This document shows, in pieces, positions 26,946 to 34,764 of a stretch of DNA of 64,000 bases (its first letter is position 1; each line of letters starts with the position of its first letter). The translations under genes and the position numbers were made by a program. The stretch is from Pontiella agarivorans (GTDB lineage Bacteria; Verrucomicrobiota; Kiritimatiellia; Kiritimatiellales; Pontiellaceae), in assembly GCF_034531395.1 (NCBI RefSeq), contig NZ_JARVCO010000006.1, positions 107,072-171,071 of the forward strand, written 5' to 3'. The notes under the pieces are model-generated. The model saw only the letters and a program-made list of their open reading frames with translations. It was not told the DNA's origin and searched no databases.

Positions 26946-28010
26946 ATGAAACTTCAAAAACGAGCCTTCATCCAAAGCGTAATCTGCGGAGCCGCTTTGC
27001 TTCCGGGCAATGCCGTGTTTGCGGAAAACGTTACGGCCGATGATTTCGACTTTTCGGCGGACCAGCTGGCCAACCGGCTTGCGGTGCTCACCTGCAGCAC
27101 CCGGACGGAATCCTGGTTCGGCAGTGGTTTTGTGGCGGAGCTGAACGGCAAAAAATATATTTTTACGAATCAGCACGTCATTCTCGGGGCGGATCGCATT
27201 ACTTGCAAAACGGCCGATGGACAGCCCCTTCGACCGCGTGGAATTGAGCTTTCCAAGGTTCGGAACCTGGCCCGCTTTGAGGTGGATACCGATGCCGCAT
27301 TCCCCCTTTCTTCCGATGCATCCATGGACGAAGCGGTCGCGGTTTTCGGAAACGAAAAAGGAACCCCGACTGAATATTTCGGGCGTATTAACGGGGTCGG
27401 AGCCGACCTGATTGAAACCACGGCTGAATTCACCCGGGAAAACGGCGGAGCCCCCGTACTGAATGCCGACGGCGCTGTGATCGGCATGGCCAGCCATGTG
27501 CGCGAATCGCGCAGCCATGCCATGAAAGAGGGAACCAAATTTGAGGATCGTACGCGTCGATTCTGCCAGCGCTTCAACCGCGTCGACTGGCAGACGGTTA
27601 ACTGGAAACGATTCAATACAATGTTCGGAAAGCCCTATCGTCAAAGCGAAGCGCTGATTAATAACACGTTTGACATTCTGGTGGATTGGCAGAATGAACC
27701 CTTTAAAACGGTTTCGCTCGAATCCGGACCGGACCGCGGACTCAACACCTGGGTCAGCTCGCACAATGCCGTTATGGAAAAGATCGTGAACAACAGCAAT
27801 AAACGGCAGAAATATTCGGCGTATGCCGAAAGCCTGCAGGGCCTGTCCGAAATCTGCGCATCGCGTGCGCGACAGCTTCAATTGCTGGAAGGCAGCCGGG
27901 AACTGACCGGCTTTCTGCGCAACGAATTTTCGGCCCAGGCCGCCGCACTCGACTTTGCCGTCAAATATATCAAGCGACGCGGCGACACCATTCATACCTT
28001 CAGCAATTAA
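26946..28010 (+). CDS. Trypsin-like peptidase homologue with a lost catalytic triad
   Basis: A 354-residue exported protein, paralogue of the next gene. The signal peptide is KRAFIQSVICGAALLPGNAV. The chymotrypsin fold is recognisable: FGSGFVAELNGKKYIFTNQHVILGAD keeps the histidine (about H77; motif split across the strand). The Asp position of the paralogue (RRDIAR) reads VRNLAR, so Asp is Asn107. The serine motif GNSGSP reads ENGGAP, so Ser is Gly167. It is thus predicted to be proteolytically dead, perhaps a binding or inhibitory partner. The C-terminal 170 residues (RRFCQRFNRVDWQTVNWKRF, ELTGFLRNEF) are shared with the paralogue. The gap to the next gene is 19 bases, with a ribosome site. 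Confidence 0.85.
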   Translation: MKLQKRAFIQSVICGAALLPGNAVFAENVTADDFDFSADQLANRLAVLTCSTRTESWFGSGFVAELNGKKYIFTNQHVILGADRITCKTADGQPLRPRGIELSKVRNLARFEVDTDAAFPLSSDASMDEAVAVFGNEKGTPTEYFGRINGVGADLIETTAEFTRENGGAPVLNADGAVIGMASHVRESRSHAMKEGTKFEDRTRRFCQRFNRVDWQTVNWKRFNTMFGKPYRQSEALINNTFDILVDWQNEPFKTVSLESGPDRGLNTWVSSHNAVMEKIVNNSNKRQKYSAYAESLQGLSEICASRARQLQLLEGSRELTGFLRNEFSAQAAALDFAVKYIKRRGDTIHTFSN

Positions 28011-28029
28011 TCCGACCCGAGGAAAAACG

Positions 28030-29205
28030 ATGCCCCTCAACATACTCCCCCGTCTTTTCTGCACATTGGCCCTGCTCGGCATCTCATCGTCTTTTGCAGA
28101 AGGAAAAACCGACGAAGAAACCGAACTGGAAAAGCAGGAAGCTCTGGAAGAGCGGCTGGCGCTGGAACAGGAAATCAAGGGCCGGTTCAGTTATTCCTTT
28201 AATGATATCGCCGAGCAACTGGTCACGGTTTCGTGCTCCGGCCCGCAGGGTCGCAGTTCGGGCAGCGGCTTTGTGGCCACCCTCGATGGAAAAACCTACC
28301 TTTTCACCAATCAGCACGTCATTCTCGGAGCCGAAACGATTTCCTTTAAAACCGCAACGGGTCGGCTGCTGCGCCCCCGTAGCGTTGAGCTCGCGGCACG
28401 GCGCGACATTGCCCGCCTGCTGTTGCAGGACACCGAAGGACTGCGCGTTTCCGAATCCATGCAGAAGGAGGATCCGGTCGGCGTCTTCGGCAACAGCGAA
28501 GGCGGCGGCGTGGCGACCGAACTCTACGGAAAAGTTACCGGCATCACCCCCGACAAAGTGGAGGTCAGTGCCGACTTTGTCTCGGGAAACAGCGGCAGCC
28601 CGGTGCTCAATCTCGATCAGGAGGTCATCGGTATCGCCAGCTATGTCAGCTGGAAAACCGATAAAGATGATGAAACGGTGACCCGCCGCTTCTGCTACCG
28701 TCTGACGGATGAACAATGGGGCGCGGTGAACTGGAAAAAGTATAACGAAAAATACGGAAAACTCTACATCCGGAACGAGCGGCTCATCGACTCGATTTTC
28801 GACGCCGCCACCATCTGGTACGGGAATCCCTTCAGCCGCATGTCCTTCGAAGACCACCGCGATGCCGGACTGCGCAAGTGGGCCGATGAACACAACCGCA
28901 TGATTAACCGAATTGAACGTACCATGGACAAGCGCCTCACCCAGCGCGAACTCAACAACGTCAATAAATCAATCCGGCGCGATATGTTTGACAGTGCGGA
29001 AGATCTTTCCGAGGCCTGCCGGAACCGGGCGCACCAGATGCAGTTTCTTGCTGAACAGAAGGAGCTGACCGGTTTCCTGCGCAACGCCTTCGAACGGCTC
29101 GCCGCCCGAATGAACTATGCCGCCGGTGAAATTGAAGAATATGGATCTAAACTGGCGGAACACAACTATTTCTATTTCGAATCAGAGCCGACAAGCTCGT
29201 ACTGA
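28030..29205 (+). CDS. Secreted trypsin-like serine peptidase
   Basis: A 391-residue exported serine protease of the chymotrypsin/DegP-like fold with an intact triad. His96 is in LFTNQHVILGAE, Asp126 in RRDIARLLL and Ser188 in SGNSGSPVLN. A signal peptide (LPRLFCTLALLGISSSFAEG) and an acidic coiled segment (EETELEKQEALEERLALEQE) precede the domain. No PDZ domain follows. Instead there is a helical C-terminal region of about 190 residues shared with the preceding dead paralogue. The ATG at 28030 is supported by GAGG seven bases upstream. The tandem arrangement suggests a recent duplication and possibly a protease/pseudoprotease pair acting in the periplasm. Confidence 0.87.
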   Translation: MPLNILPRLFCTLALLGISSSFAEGKTDEETELEKQEALEERLALEQEIKGRFSYSFNDIAEQLVTVSCSGPQGRSSGSGFVATLDGKTYLFTNQHVILGAETISFKTATGRLLRPRSVELAARRDIARLLLQDTEGLRVSESMQKEDPVGVFGNSEGGGVATELYGKVTGITPDKVEVSADFVSGNSGSPVLNLDQEVIGIASYVSWKTDKDDETVTRRFCYRLTDEQWGAVNWKKYNEKYGKLYIRNERLIDSIFDAATIWYGNPFSRMSFEDHRDAGLRKWADEHNRMINRIERTMDKRLTQRELNNVNKSIRRDMFDSAEDLSEACRNRAHQMQFLAEQKELTGFLRNAFERLAARMNYAAGEIEEYGSKLAEHNYFYFESEPTSSY

Positions 29206-29226
29206 CGATCCCGAGAAAGATAACCG

Positions 29227-30336
29227 TTACGACCGATGCGCCGTGGCCCGGCGATACATAACCACCAGCCCTGCCGACAACCCCATCAAAGCAAGTGTGG
29301 ACGGTTCCGGTATAACCTGCAGCGTTCCGGTGGTGTAGAGCTCCGACGTGTCCCATTCCAGTCCGTCCACCGCGAGCGGAGTCACCGAATCGAATGCCCC
29401 GGAAACACTGCCCTGAATTTCGAACAGCTGGACAAAATCCCCATATTCCGGAATTTCAAACTCTTCAAATATAACATTCAGCTGGCCATCCAGCGTCATA
29501 TCTCCGGTAACGGTCAGTGTGCTTGCGGCACGAATATCAAGCGTTCCTTCATCGGTGAGCATCAGATCACCATCCACAACACCATCCTCCGAACCCATTG
29601 AAAAATATCCATTAACGAGAAGATTTCCTATGACATGACCCGCCTCAACCATGCAGCCATCCCCCACCACATCAAGCCCGCTCAGGGTCCCCCCGACAGT
29701 CAGCGAGCTGCCGGAATGCAGATAAAGATTATCTTCGGAGGCATTGAGGTCGGATTCAACCGTCAGCGTTCCGCCCGATTCAACGGATACCCAGCTGCCG
29801 TTGGTCACCGAAAGAGATCCGGCGCGGACTTCACCGCCGGACGATACACGCAGATAGGCCGGAATTTCGCGGGGCTCCTCAAACTGCCCCGGCTCACCCG
29901 GGGCATCCGGCGACCACACCGTGAGCTGGTCCGTAATATTCAGCAGCGACCCGGCACCGGTAACCGTTACCGAATTGCGCAACGTGGGGTATGCAACCCC
30001 CTGCGTCGCATCACCGTACAGACTGAAGGCGGACGCTGTCAGCACGCCGCCATTATGTACCAGCAATTCACAGCCGCGCGAGGAACTCCCGACGTATACT
30101 TTGTTCACAGAAACAGCACCGCCGGCGACGATGGCCACGGAGTCGTAACAGTTGTCCCCGACGACCAGCCCCGTTGCCTCCAGAGTACCCTGCACCAACA
30201 ACTGATTATCGTTGGAATACGGCGAAATGACCAGATACCCCTCGGAATGATTGGTGGTACCAACCGGAACTTCCAGGGCCTGAACCGAACACGCGGCAAA
30301 AGCCGCTGAAATAATAAGTAAACAACTCCGCACCAT
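29227..30336 (-). CDS. PEP-CTERM protein with beta-strand repeat passenger
   Basis: A 369-residue exported surface protein. The signal peptide is VRSCLLIISAAFAACSVQA. The mature part is built of short repeated beta strands rich in Gly/Ser/Thr/Val (VSSGGEVRAGSLSVTNGSW, VESGGTLTVESDLNAS, LHSGSSLTVGGTLSG), as in autotransporter-type beta-helix passengers. It ends with the exosortase signal VIPEPSTLALMGLSAGLVVM plus a basic tail (YRRATAHRS). GGAGAG lies just upstream of the ATG at 30336. It is convergent with the protease pair and upstream of the mqn genes on the same strand, but separated from mqnA's stop by 80 bases. Confidence 0.88.
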   Translation of the reverse strand: MVRSCLLIISAAFAACSVQALEVPVGTTNHSEGYLVISPYSNDNQLLVQGTLEATGLVVGDNCYDSVAIVAGGAVSVNKVYVGSSSRGCELLVHNGGVLTASAFSLYGDATQGVAYPTLRNSVTVTGAGSLLNITDQLTVWSPDAPGEPGQFEEPREIPAYLRVSSGGEVRAGSLSVTNGSWVSVESGGTLTVESDLNASEDNLYLHSGSSLTVGGTLSGLDVVGDGCMVEAGHVIGNLLVNGYFSMGSEDGVVDGDLMLTDEGTLDIRAASTLTVTGDMTLDGQLNVIFEEFEIPEYGDFVQLFEIQGSVSGAFDSVTPLAVDGLEWDTSELYTTGTLQVIPEPSTLALMGLSAGLVVMYRRATAHRS

Positions 30337-30416
30337 CTCTCTCCAATTTGAGTAAGGTTACCACCTTTTACGGATTTGGCCACAATAATTCTTAACCGGA
30401 TTCTGCAAGTAATGAA

Positions 30417-31160
30417 TCAGCGGCTCAACAGCTTGCGGAAACGATTCATGCCTTCCAGATCCTGCGCATCCAGCTTGTAGTGGATGGAGTTATCCAGATA
30501 ATCGAGCCAGAATTCCAGTGCACCGCCCAGTTTTCCGGCATACCGTTCCGCAATGGCCTCCATATCGCGGAATCCGGCGGCATAGGATTTATGGGCAATT
30601 TCCGATACGTCGTCATAATACTCAAAATCCTTGCGCACGGCCCACACCGCAAACACAAAGGGCAGTTTCGTCCATTTCTGCCAGGCTTCAGCCAGATCAA
30701 TATCCCCGGCCGGTGCCGGATCCGCACAAAGGGCGCGGTCGCCGATCACCACCGCCGCATCCGGCTTTTCCAGCGTCTGGAAATCATGCATCTCGATGTT
30801 CTGCTTGAAGTATTTGGTCATCAGCAGTTCGGCCAGCGCATTTGAGGTCGCCGACGCGGGATCCCGTGCAATCGTTTTGATCTGCCCCATCTTCTTATTG
30901 CATTTCAGCAGCACACTCTGCACCGGACCATCCGCCGCAACGCCCAGCCCTTCAATCATCTTCAGCTCGGGATGTGCAAAATAGTGCGCTACCGGAATCA
31001 ATGCCACATCGCATTTTCCGGATTTCAAATCTCGAACCAGACATGCCGGATGATCATTGATCACCTTCACTCGCTCATCCACATCCGTCAATTTATCCAC
31101 CAGCGGTGCGGAATTGCTGTACGGTGCACCTGCAAAAACAAATTTATCTTTATCGTTCAT
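30417..31160 (-). CDS. mqnA: Chorismate dehydratase
   Basis: First enzyme of the futalosine route to menaquinone, dehydrating chorismate to 3-enolpyruvylbenzoate. The 247 residues show the periplasmic-binding-protein-like MqnA fold: APYSNSAPLVDKL at the start, LKSGKCDVALIPVAHYF, SVLLKCNKKMGQIKTIARDP, ASATSNALAELLMTKYF and ADPAPAGDIDLAEAWQKWT with LPFVFAVWAVRK. The ATG at 31160 is preferred over one 33 bases upstream, which would extend into a hairpin element. It is the last gene of the mqn cluster on this strand. MqnC, MqnE and the UbiD-like decarboxylase are not in the window. Confidence 0.93.
   Translation of the reverse strand: MNDKDKFVFAGAPYSNSAPLVDKLTDVDERVKVINDHPACLVRDLKSGKCDVALIPVAHYFAHPELKMIEGLGVAADGPVQSVLLKCNKKMGQIKTIARDPASATSNALAELLMTKYFKQNIEMHDFQTLEKPDAAVVIGDRALCADPAPAGDIDLAEAWQKWTKLPFVFAVWAVRKDFEYYDDVSEIAHKSYAAGFRDMEAIAERYAGKLGGALEFWLDYLDNSIHYKLDAQDLEGMNRFRKLLSR
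30768..30782. repeat. Palindrome copy TTCCA-GCGTC-TGGAA
   Basis: Exact copy inside mqnA; the coding strand reads FQTLE. Confidence 0.9.
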
Positions 31161-31171
31161 ACTTCTTACTG

Positions 31172-31241
31172 ACAACGAAGGATCGAAAAGCAACGATTAA
31201 TCCGGCAGCACTGGATTCGTTACATTCCCTCGGCTCGTTGC
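31172..31241. repeat. 70-bp hairpin element, copy 1 (mqnA-ubiE spacer)
   Basis: Opens with ACAACGAA and closes with TCGTTG. It aligns without gaps to 31976-32045 (48 of 70 positions by hand count), sharing GAAAGCAACGA and TGGATTCG. It almost exactly fills the spacer. Confidence 0.7.
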
Positions 31242-31243
31242 TC

Positions 31244-31963
31244 TCATTTCTTCCCGGAGAATATACACACGGTGCCCATCGTCATGGGGCTGCACTGCAC
31301 CTTCGAATAACCGGCCGCGCTGAACATGTCCGTCACGGTATCCGGCTTCGGAAAATCTTCAATTGAATCCATCAGATATTTGTATGCCGAACCGCCCCCA
31401 AGGATTTTTCCAATCATGGGAACCAGCGGCGTATACAATTTATAGCCGAGACGCACCCACGCTTTATCGGGATAAGTCGCCTCCAGAATCACCAGTATAC
31501 CGCCGGGCTTCAACACGCGCCGCATTTCCTCCAGCGCCTTTTGGCGCCGCTCTATATTACGGAAACAGAACCCCGAAACAATCCCGTCATAAGTCTCGCC
31601 TTCCATCGGCAGCTCCAGCGCATCGGCCGCAAAAAAAGAGACCGAATCGCCCACCTTCTTTTTTTGCGCCTTGTCCTTTGCAATCGCCAGCATCTGCTCC
31701 GACGGATCAATCCCGTCAATCAGCACATTGGCTGACTGGTCGAGAATCTCAAACACCAGATCCCCGGTTCCGGTGCCGATATCGAGATAACGCCCGCCGC
31801 GAAACGGCTTGAGCAGCTGTACCGTCTTTTTCCGCCAGCCCTTATCCATCCCCATGGAAATCGCCCGGTTGGCCACATCATAATTTTTCGCAATGCGGTC
31901 AAACATCTCGCGATTTTCCTCTGCGGAAATCAGGGTGTCCCGTTCTGTAGAATGCTTAGTCAT
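31244..31963 (-). CDS. ubiE: Demethylmenaquinone methyltransferase (MenG/UbiE)
   Basis: SAM-dependent C-methyltransferase that converts demethylmenaquinone to menaquinone, the last step of the pathway. The 239 residues have the family start NREMFDRIAKNYDVANRAIS with the two UbiE signatures: YDVANRAISMGMDKGWRKK near the N-terminus and RVLKPGGILVILE later. Motif I (YLDIGTGTGDLVFEI) binds SAM. The context in an mqn cluster favours menaquinone over ubiquinone. It is flanked on both sides by related 70-bp hairpin elements. Confidence 0.94.
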   Translation of the reverse strand: MTKHSTERDTLISAEENREMFDRIAKNYDVANRAISMGMDKGWRKKTVQLLKPFRGGRYLDIGTGTGDLVFEILDQSANVLIDGIDPSEQMLAIAKDKAQKKKVGDSVSFFAADALELPMEGETYDGIVSGFCFRNIERRQKALEEMRRVLKPGGILVILEATYPDKAWVRLGYKLYTPLVPMIGKILGGGSAYKYLMDSIEDFPKPDTVTDMFSAAGYSKVQCSPMTMGTVCIFSGKK

Positions 31964-31975
31964 TTAAAAATGTTA

Positions 31976-32045
31976 ACAACGAATGAAGGGAAAGCAACGA
32001 ATAGTTAGGTCGTATTGGATTCGCAGCTTTCCATTCATTCGTTGT
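31976..32045. repeat. 70-bp hairpin element, copy 2 (ubiE-ubiX spacer)
   Basis: 20-base arms ACAACGAATGAAGGGAAAGC (31976-31995) and its complement (32026-32045) match at 19 of 20 positions around a 30-base loop. Homologous to 31172-31241. Confidence 0.85.
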
Positions 32046-32051
32046 CCATCC

Positions 32052-32612
32052 CTATCGAATGTCTTCCCAGGTTTTCGGCGCGGCCTGCCCGAACAGAGAC
32101 AGCACGTGATCGCAGTAGCAGCCCAGCATATCAACCATTGACACGGTGTTCGGGTCGCGATCTTTCGCCATATAATACGGCGGCGACATCGGCATAATCG
32201 TTCCCCCGGCCTCGGCCACCCGCACCGCATTCTGCGTATTAATCAGCGTCCACGGCGCTTCACGGATACAGAGCACCACCTTGCGCCCCTCTTTCAGCTG
32301 ACAATGCGCCGCACGGGTCACCAGCGAATCGGCAATCCCGGACGCCACCTTGCCCAGCGTATTCGCCGAGCACGGCATAATCACCATTCCGATGGTTGGA
32401 ACCGATCCGGAAGCAATCGTGGCACTCAGATCGCCGTCTTTCCAGACCTCGGAAGCCAGCGCTTCAAGCGCCTCAAACGGTCCGGCCTCCTGCTCATACA
32501 CATAGCGGCCCATACGGCTCGCGACGAGCGTTACCGGCCACTGCGATTTTTCAATCAGCAGTTTCGTAGCCAGCGCCCCCGACGCCCCTGTCATGGCAAC
32601 AACCAGTTTCAT
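32052..32612 (-). CDS. ubiX: Flavin prenyltransferase UbiX (MqnM-like)
   Basis: Makes prenylated FMN, the cofactor of UbiD-type decarboxylases. In the futalosine pathway it serves the late decarboxylation of the prenylated naphthoate. The 186 residues start with KLVVAMTGASGALATKLLIE (FMN-binding GASG). They continue with GMVIMPCSANTLGKVASGIADSLVTRAA (the UbiX core) and LCIREAPWTLINTQNAVRVAEAG (the REAP motif family: R-E-x-P). A matching UbiD is not in the window. GGAG lies about nine bases upstream of the ATG. It sits between ubiE and the MqnB-UbiA fusion on one strand. Confidence 0.93.
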   Translation of the reverse strand: MKLVVAMTGASGALATKLLIEKSQWPVTLVASRMGRYVYEQEAGPFEALEALASEVWKDGDLSATIASGSVPTIGMVIMPCSANTLGKVASGIADSLVTRAAHCQLKEGRKVVLCIREAPWTLINTQNAVRVAEAGGTIMPMSPPYYMAKDRDPNTVSMVDMLGCYCDHVLSLFGQAAPKTWEDIR

Positions 32613-32635
32613 GTCAATTCAACTCCAATGAAAGA

Positions 32636-32701
32636 CCAACGGATTTATGTAAACCGGATTAAAAGCTCCTATAACTCATCCCATTTACATTAATCCGTTG
32701 G
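32636..32701. repeat. Hairpin element in the ubiX-mqnB/ubiA spacer
   Basis: Arms CCAACGGATTTATGTAAA (32636-32653) and TTTACATTAATCCGTTGG (32684-32701) pair at 17 of 18 positions around a 30-base loop. Same CAACG...CGTTG ends and same loop size as the 31976-32045 element, with different arm sequence. Confidence 0.8.
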
Positions 32702-32705
32702 CAAC

Positions 32706-34103
32706 CTATACACCCAGCAAAACAACCAGTGCACCGGAAATTCCGGCAATGGCTGAGATCGGGAAAAATCTAACGGGAATCGGAATGCATGGCAAGTAGG
32801 CCGCGCCGAATGCAACGAATGCAACCAATAGCGCCACGAACGACGCAACGCCGCCGACACTCATCCAGAGCAGCACCAGCAGCGCAAACGAAATCATATG
32901 CGTCACCGCCGCCACCAGCAGGGCCCCGCGTTCCCCCAGCGCCGCCGGTACCGAACGCACCCCGTGCGCACGGTCGAATTCGATATCCATCAACGCATAG
33001 ATAATATCGAACCCGCTGATCCAGAAAAAGGCAAACAGCGCCAGCAGAATAAGCGGAGAAGGAAAATCAACCGAATTAGTGACCGCAATATATGCCGCCA
33101 GCGGCGCCACCGCCAGGCAGACCCCGATCCCGTAATGGCACAGCGGCGTAAACCGTTTCAGCAGCGAATAGAGCGCCAACGGAATCAAGGGAAACAACGA
33201 CAGCTTCAGTACGGTCGATCCCAGCAGAAAGCAGGCAAGAAAATAGAGCACCAGCCCCGTAATCGCCACGCCCCACCCCTGCGCCATCGAAAGCGCACCG
33301 CTGGCCAGCTCGCGGTTTTTGGTCCGCGGATTTTCGGCATCAATGTTTCGGTCGAAGATGCGGTTCACCGCCATACCGAACGTCCGCGCCCCCACACCGG
33401 CCAGAGCAATCAGCAATAATGCTTTGATCGACGGCATGCCCGCCGCCCCGATCCACGCACCGGCAAACAGCAGCGGCAGACTGAACACCGTGTGTTCGAC
33501 TTTGGTGAAGGAATGAATTTTCTGCCAGAACGTAGACGGAGCATCCTGCTCCGTTTCCCCCTCTTCGCGCTGAAGCCCTTCCAGACATTGGAAAACCGCA
33601 TCCGCCACCGTTTCCGAAACCGGCGCGATGTGCTTCTGAATATCTTCCTTCCCGTTTCCATCGCCGAAATCCGTCACACCCTTCAGCAGAATACAGGGAA
33701 TATCATGGGCCTCGCAGACGCGGGCGACCGCATAGCCTTCCATATCGACCAGCTCGCCGTATTTTGAAAGTTCCTTTTTCCGCTCCGGCTGAAAGACCGG
33801 TTCCTGAACACTCACCAGCCGTTTCAGGCCGATGCCTACGCCGACATTTACCGCCGCTTTAAGCTCTTCCATACTGACCATGGAAACCCGATAAACGCCG
33901 CCGCGTTCCAGCCGGTTGTTCAACGCACCGCAGACCCCGGCATTGATGATCGTCGTGCAACCCTGTTCCACCAGCTTTTCCGTGGAAATCCGGGCCGCCT
34001 CAAGCCCCATCTCCTCAGAAATCTCCACCGTACATCCGTCCGGCACACCCCGATCCAAAAAAGGCTGCGCCTCCATCGGCGTCGCAAAATGAATTCCAAT
34101 CAT
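32706..34103 (-). CDS. Futalosine hydrolase-like / UbiA prenyltransferase fusion (MqnB-MqnP)
   Basis: A single 465-residue frame joins two menaquinone enzymes. Residues 1 to about 175 are a nucleoside-phosphorylase/nucleosidase domain (start MIGIHFATPMEAQPFL, then IINAGVCGALNN, and VDMEGYAVARVCEAHDIPC with the ME ribose-binding pair, then GVTDFGD), matching futalosine hydrolase MqnB. A polar linker (QREEGETEQDAPS) leads to a UbiA membrane prenyltransferase. The UbiA part has the first Asp-rich motif NRIFDRNIDAENPRTKNREL and the second DIIYALMDIEFDRAHGVRS among about eight to nine helices; it probably prenylates 1,4-dihydroxy-6-naphthoate (MqnP). The ATG at 34103 has GGAGG seven to nine bases upstream; an extension to 34208 is rejected. 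Confidence 0.9.
   Translation of the reverse strand: MIGIHFATPMEAQPFLDRGVPDGCTVEISEEMGLEAARISTEKLVEQGCTTIINAGVCGALNNRLERGGVYRVSMVSMEELKAAVNVGVGIGLKRLVSVQEPVFQPERKKELSKYGELVDMEGYAVARVCEAHDIPCILLKGVTDFGDGNGKEDIQKHIAPVSETVADAVFQCLEGLQREEGETEQDAPSTFWQKIHSFTKVEHTVFSLPLLFAGAWIGAAGMPSIKALLLIALAGVGARTFGMAVNRIFDRNIDAENPRTKNRELASGALSMAQGWGVAITGLVLYFLACFLLGSTVLKLSLFPLIPLALYSLLKRFTPLCHYGIGVCLAVAPLAAYIAVTNSVDFPSPLILLALFAFFWISGFDIIYALMDIEFDRAHGVRSVPAALGERGALLVAAVTHMISFALLVLLWMSVGGVASFVALLVAFVAFGAAYLPCIPIPVRFFPISAIAGISGALVVLLGV
33579..33593. repeat. Palindrome copy TTCCA-GACAT-TGGAA
   Basis: Exact copy at the end of the MqnB domain; the coding strand reads FQCLE. Confidence 0.9.
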
Positions 34104-34108
34104 TGGAA
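34094..34108. repeat. Palindrome copy TTCCA-ATCAT-TGGAA over the mqnB start codon
   Basis: Exact, nearly fully self-complementary copy that contains the ATG (34103-34101) of the MqnB-UbiA fusion gene and lies just after its ribosome site. Confidence 0.9.
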
Positions 34109-34119
34109 CCACCTCCGGC

Positions 34120-34145
34120 TGGAGGGACGACCTCTGTGTCGTCCT
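34120..34145 (+). repeat. REP hairpin, left copy
   Basis: GGACGAC-CTCTGT-GTCGTCC hairpin preceded by TGGAG. Partner of 34739-34764 in inverted orientation, on the 3' side of the RAYT gene. Confidence 0.88.
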
Positions 34146-34208
34146 GTCGGTGAATCGGTCGGGACCGAACATGCATTCACCCGGAAAAGCAATCTTCCGC
34201 CTCTCCAT

Positions 34209-34694
34209 TTATTCATGCCATTGCAATCCACAAATCTCTCCTTGATATGGCCAAAAGTCAGCCTCAGTTACCAAACCTGCACGAACAGGATTATTTTCAA
34301 CATAGTTCCACTTTTCAGTATAGCTGTCACCTTTTCGCAACCGGGTATCCCAAAAATCCCTCTGCCACACTTTCCCGACATGTTTCTCCGGCCAGGTTCG
34401 TGCTGAAAGCGATTTCCAGTAGTTCACCCAGGTTTTTAACGAAGGGTATTCCATCCCCACGGGCGAACAGAACAAATGAATATGATCGGGCATGATCATG
34501 TATCGACCGACAACCCAGGCATCAGCTTTTATCCATGATGCCAATATATGTCTATGCGCCTGTTCACCGGCGAAAATCGGCTTACGTTTTTCAGCACACA
34601 CCGTTAGAAAAATGATCCGCGACGAATTAAATCTATCGACGGTCGATTGATGAGCCGGACGTCTTCGATCATAAAATTTATTTCGCTGTTCCAT
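34209..34694 (-). CDS. REP-associated tyrosine transposase (RAYT, Y1/HUH family)
   Basis: A 161-residue single-strand DNA transposase-like protein of the IS200/RAYT type. The HUH motif is in YMIMPDHIHLFCSP (H-I-H). The C-terminal KWNYVENNPVRAGLV carries the catalytic tyrosine and the RAYT-typical NPVRAGL signature, and WQRDFWDTRLR is also family-typical. It is flanked on both sides by inverted REP hairpins, so the unit 34120-34764 looks like a complete REP/RAYT module. It lies between mqnD and the mqnB-ubiA gene, on the same strand, inside what would otherwise be one mqn transcript. Confidence 0.92.
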   Translation of the reverse strand: MEQRNKFYDRRRPAHQSTVDRFNSSRIIFLTVCAEKRKPIFAGEQAHRHILASWIKADAWVVGRYMIMPDHIHLFCSPVGMEYPSLKTWVNYWKSLSARTWPEKHVGKVWQRDFWDTRLRKGDSYTEKWNYVENNPVRAGLVTEADFWPYQGEICGLQWHE

Positions 34695-34738
34695 AAAATC
34701 CGGAGAGATGCCCCTGCAGCCCTGTCCTTACGGTGCTT

Positions 34739-34764
34739 AGGACGGGACAGAGCCCGTCCCTCCA
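34739..34764 (-). repeat. REP hairpin, right copy
   Basis: Reverse complement reads TGGAG then GGACGGG-CTCTGT-CCCGTCC. It differs from the left copy at four stem positions in paired, compensatory fashion. It ends directly at the mqnD stop codon. Confidence 0.88.

Noticed and set aside
31172..32701. The hairpins of the mqn cluster as rho-independent terminators
   Set aside because: Arms are AT-balanced with 30-base loops and no T run follows on the coding strand, unlike the clear terminators at 11602 and 14599.
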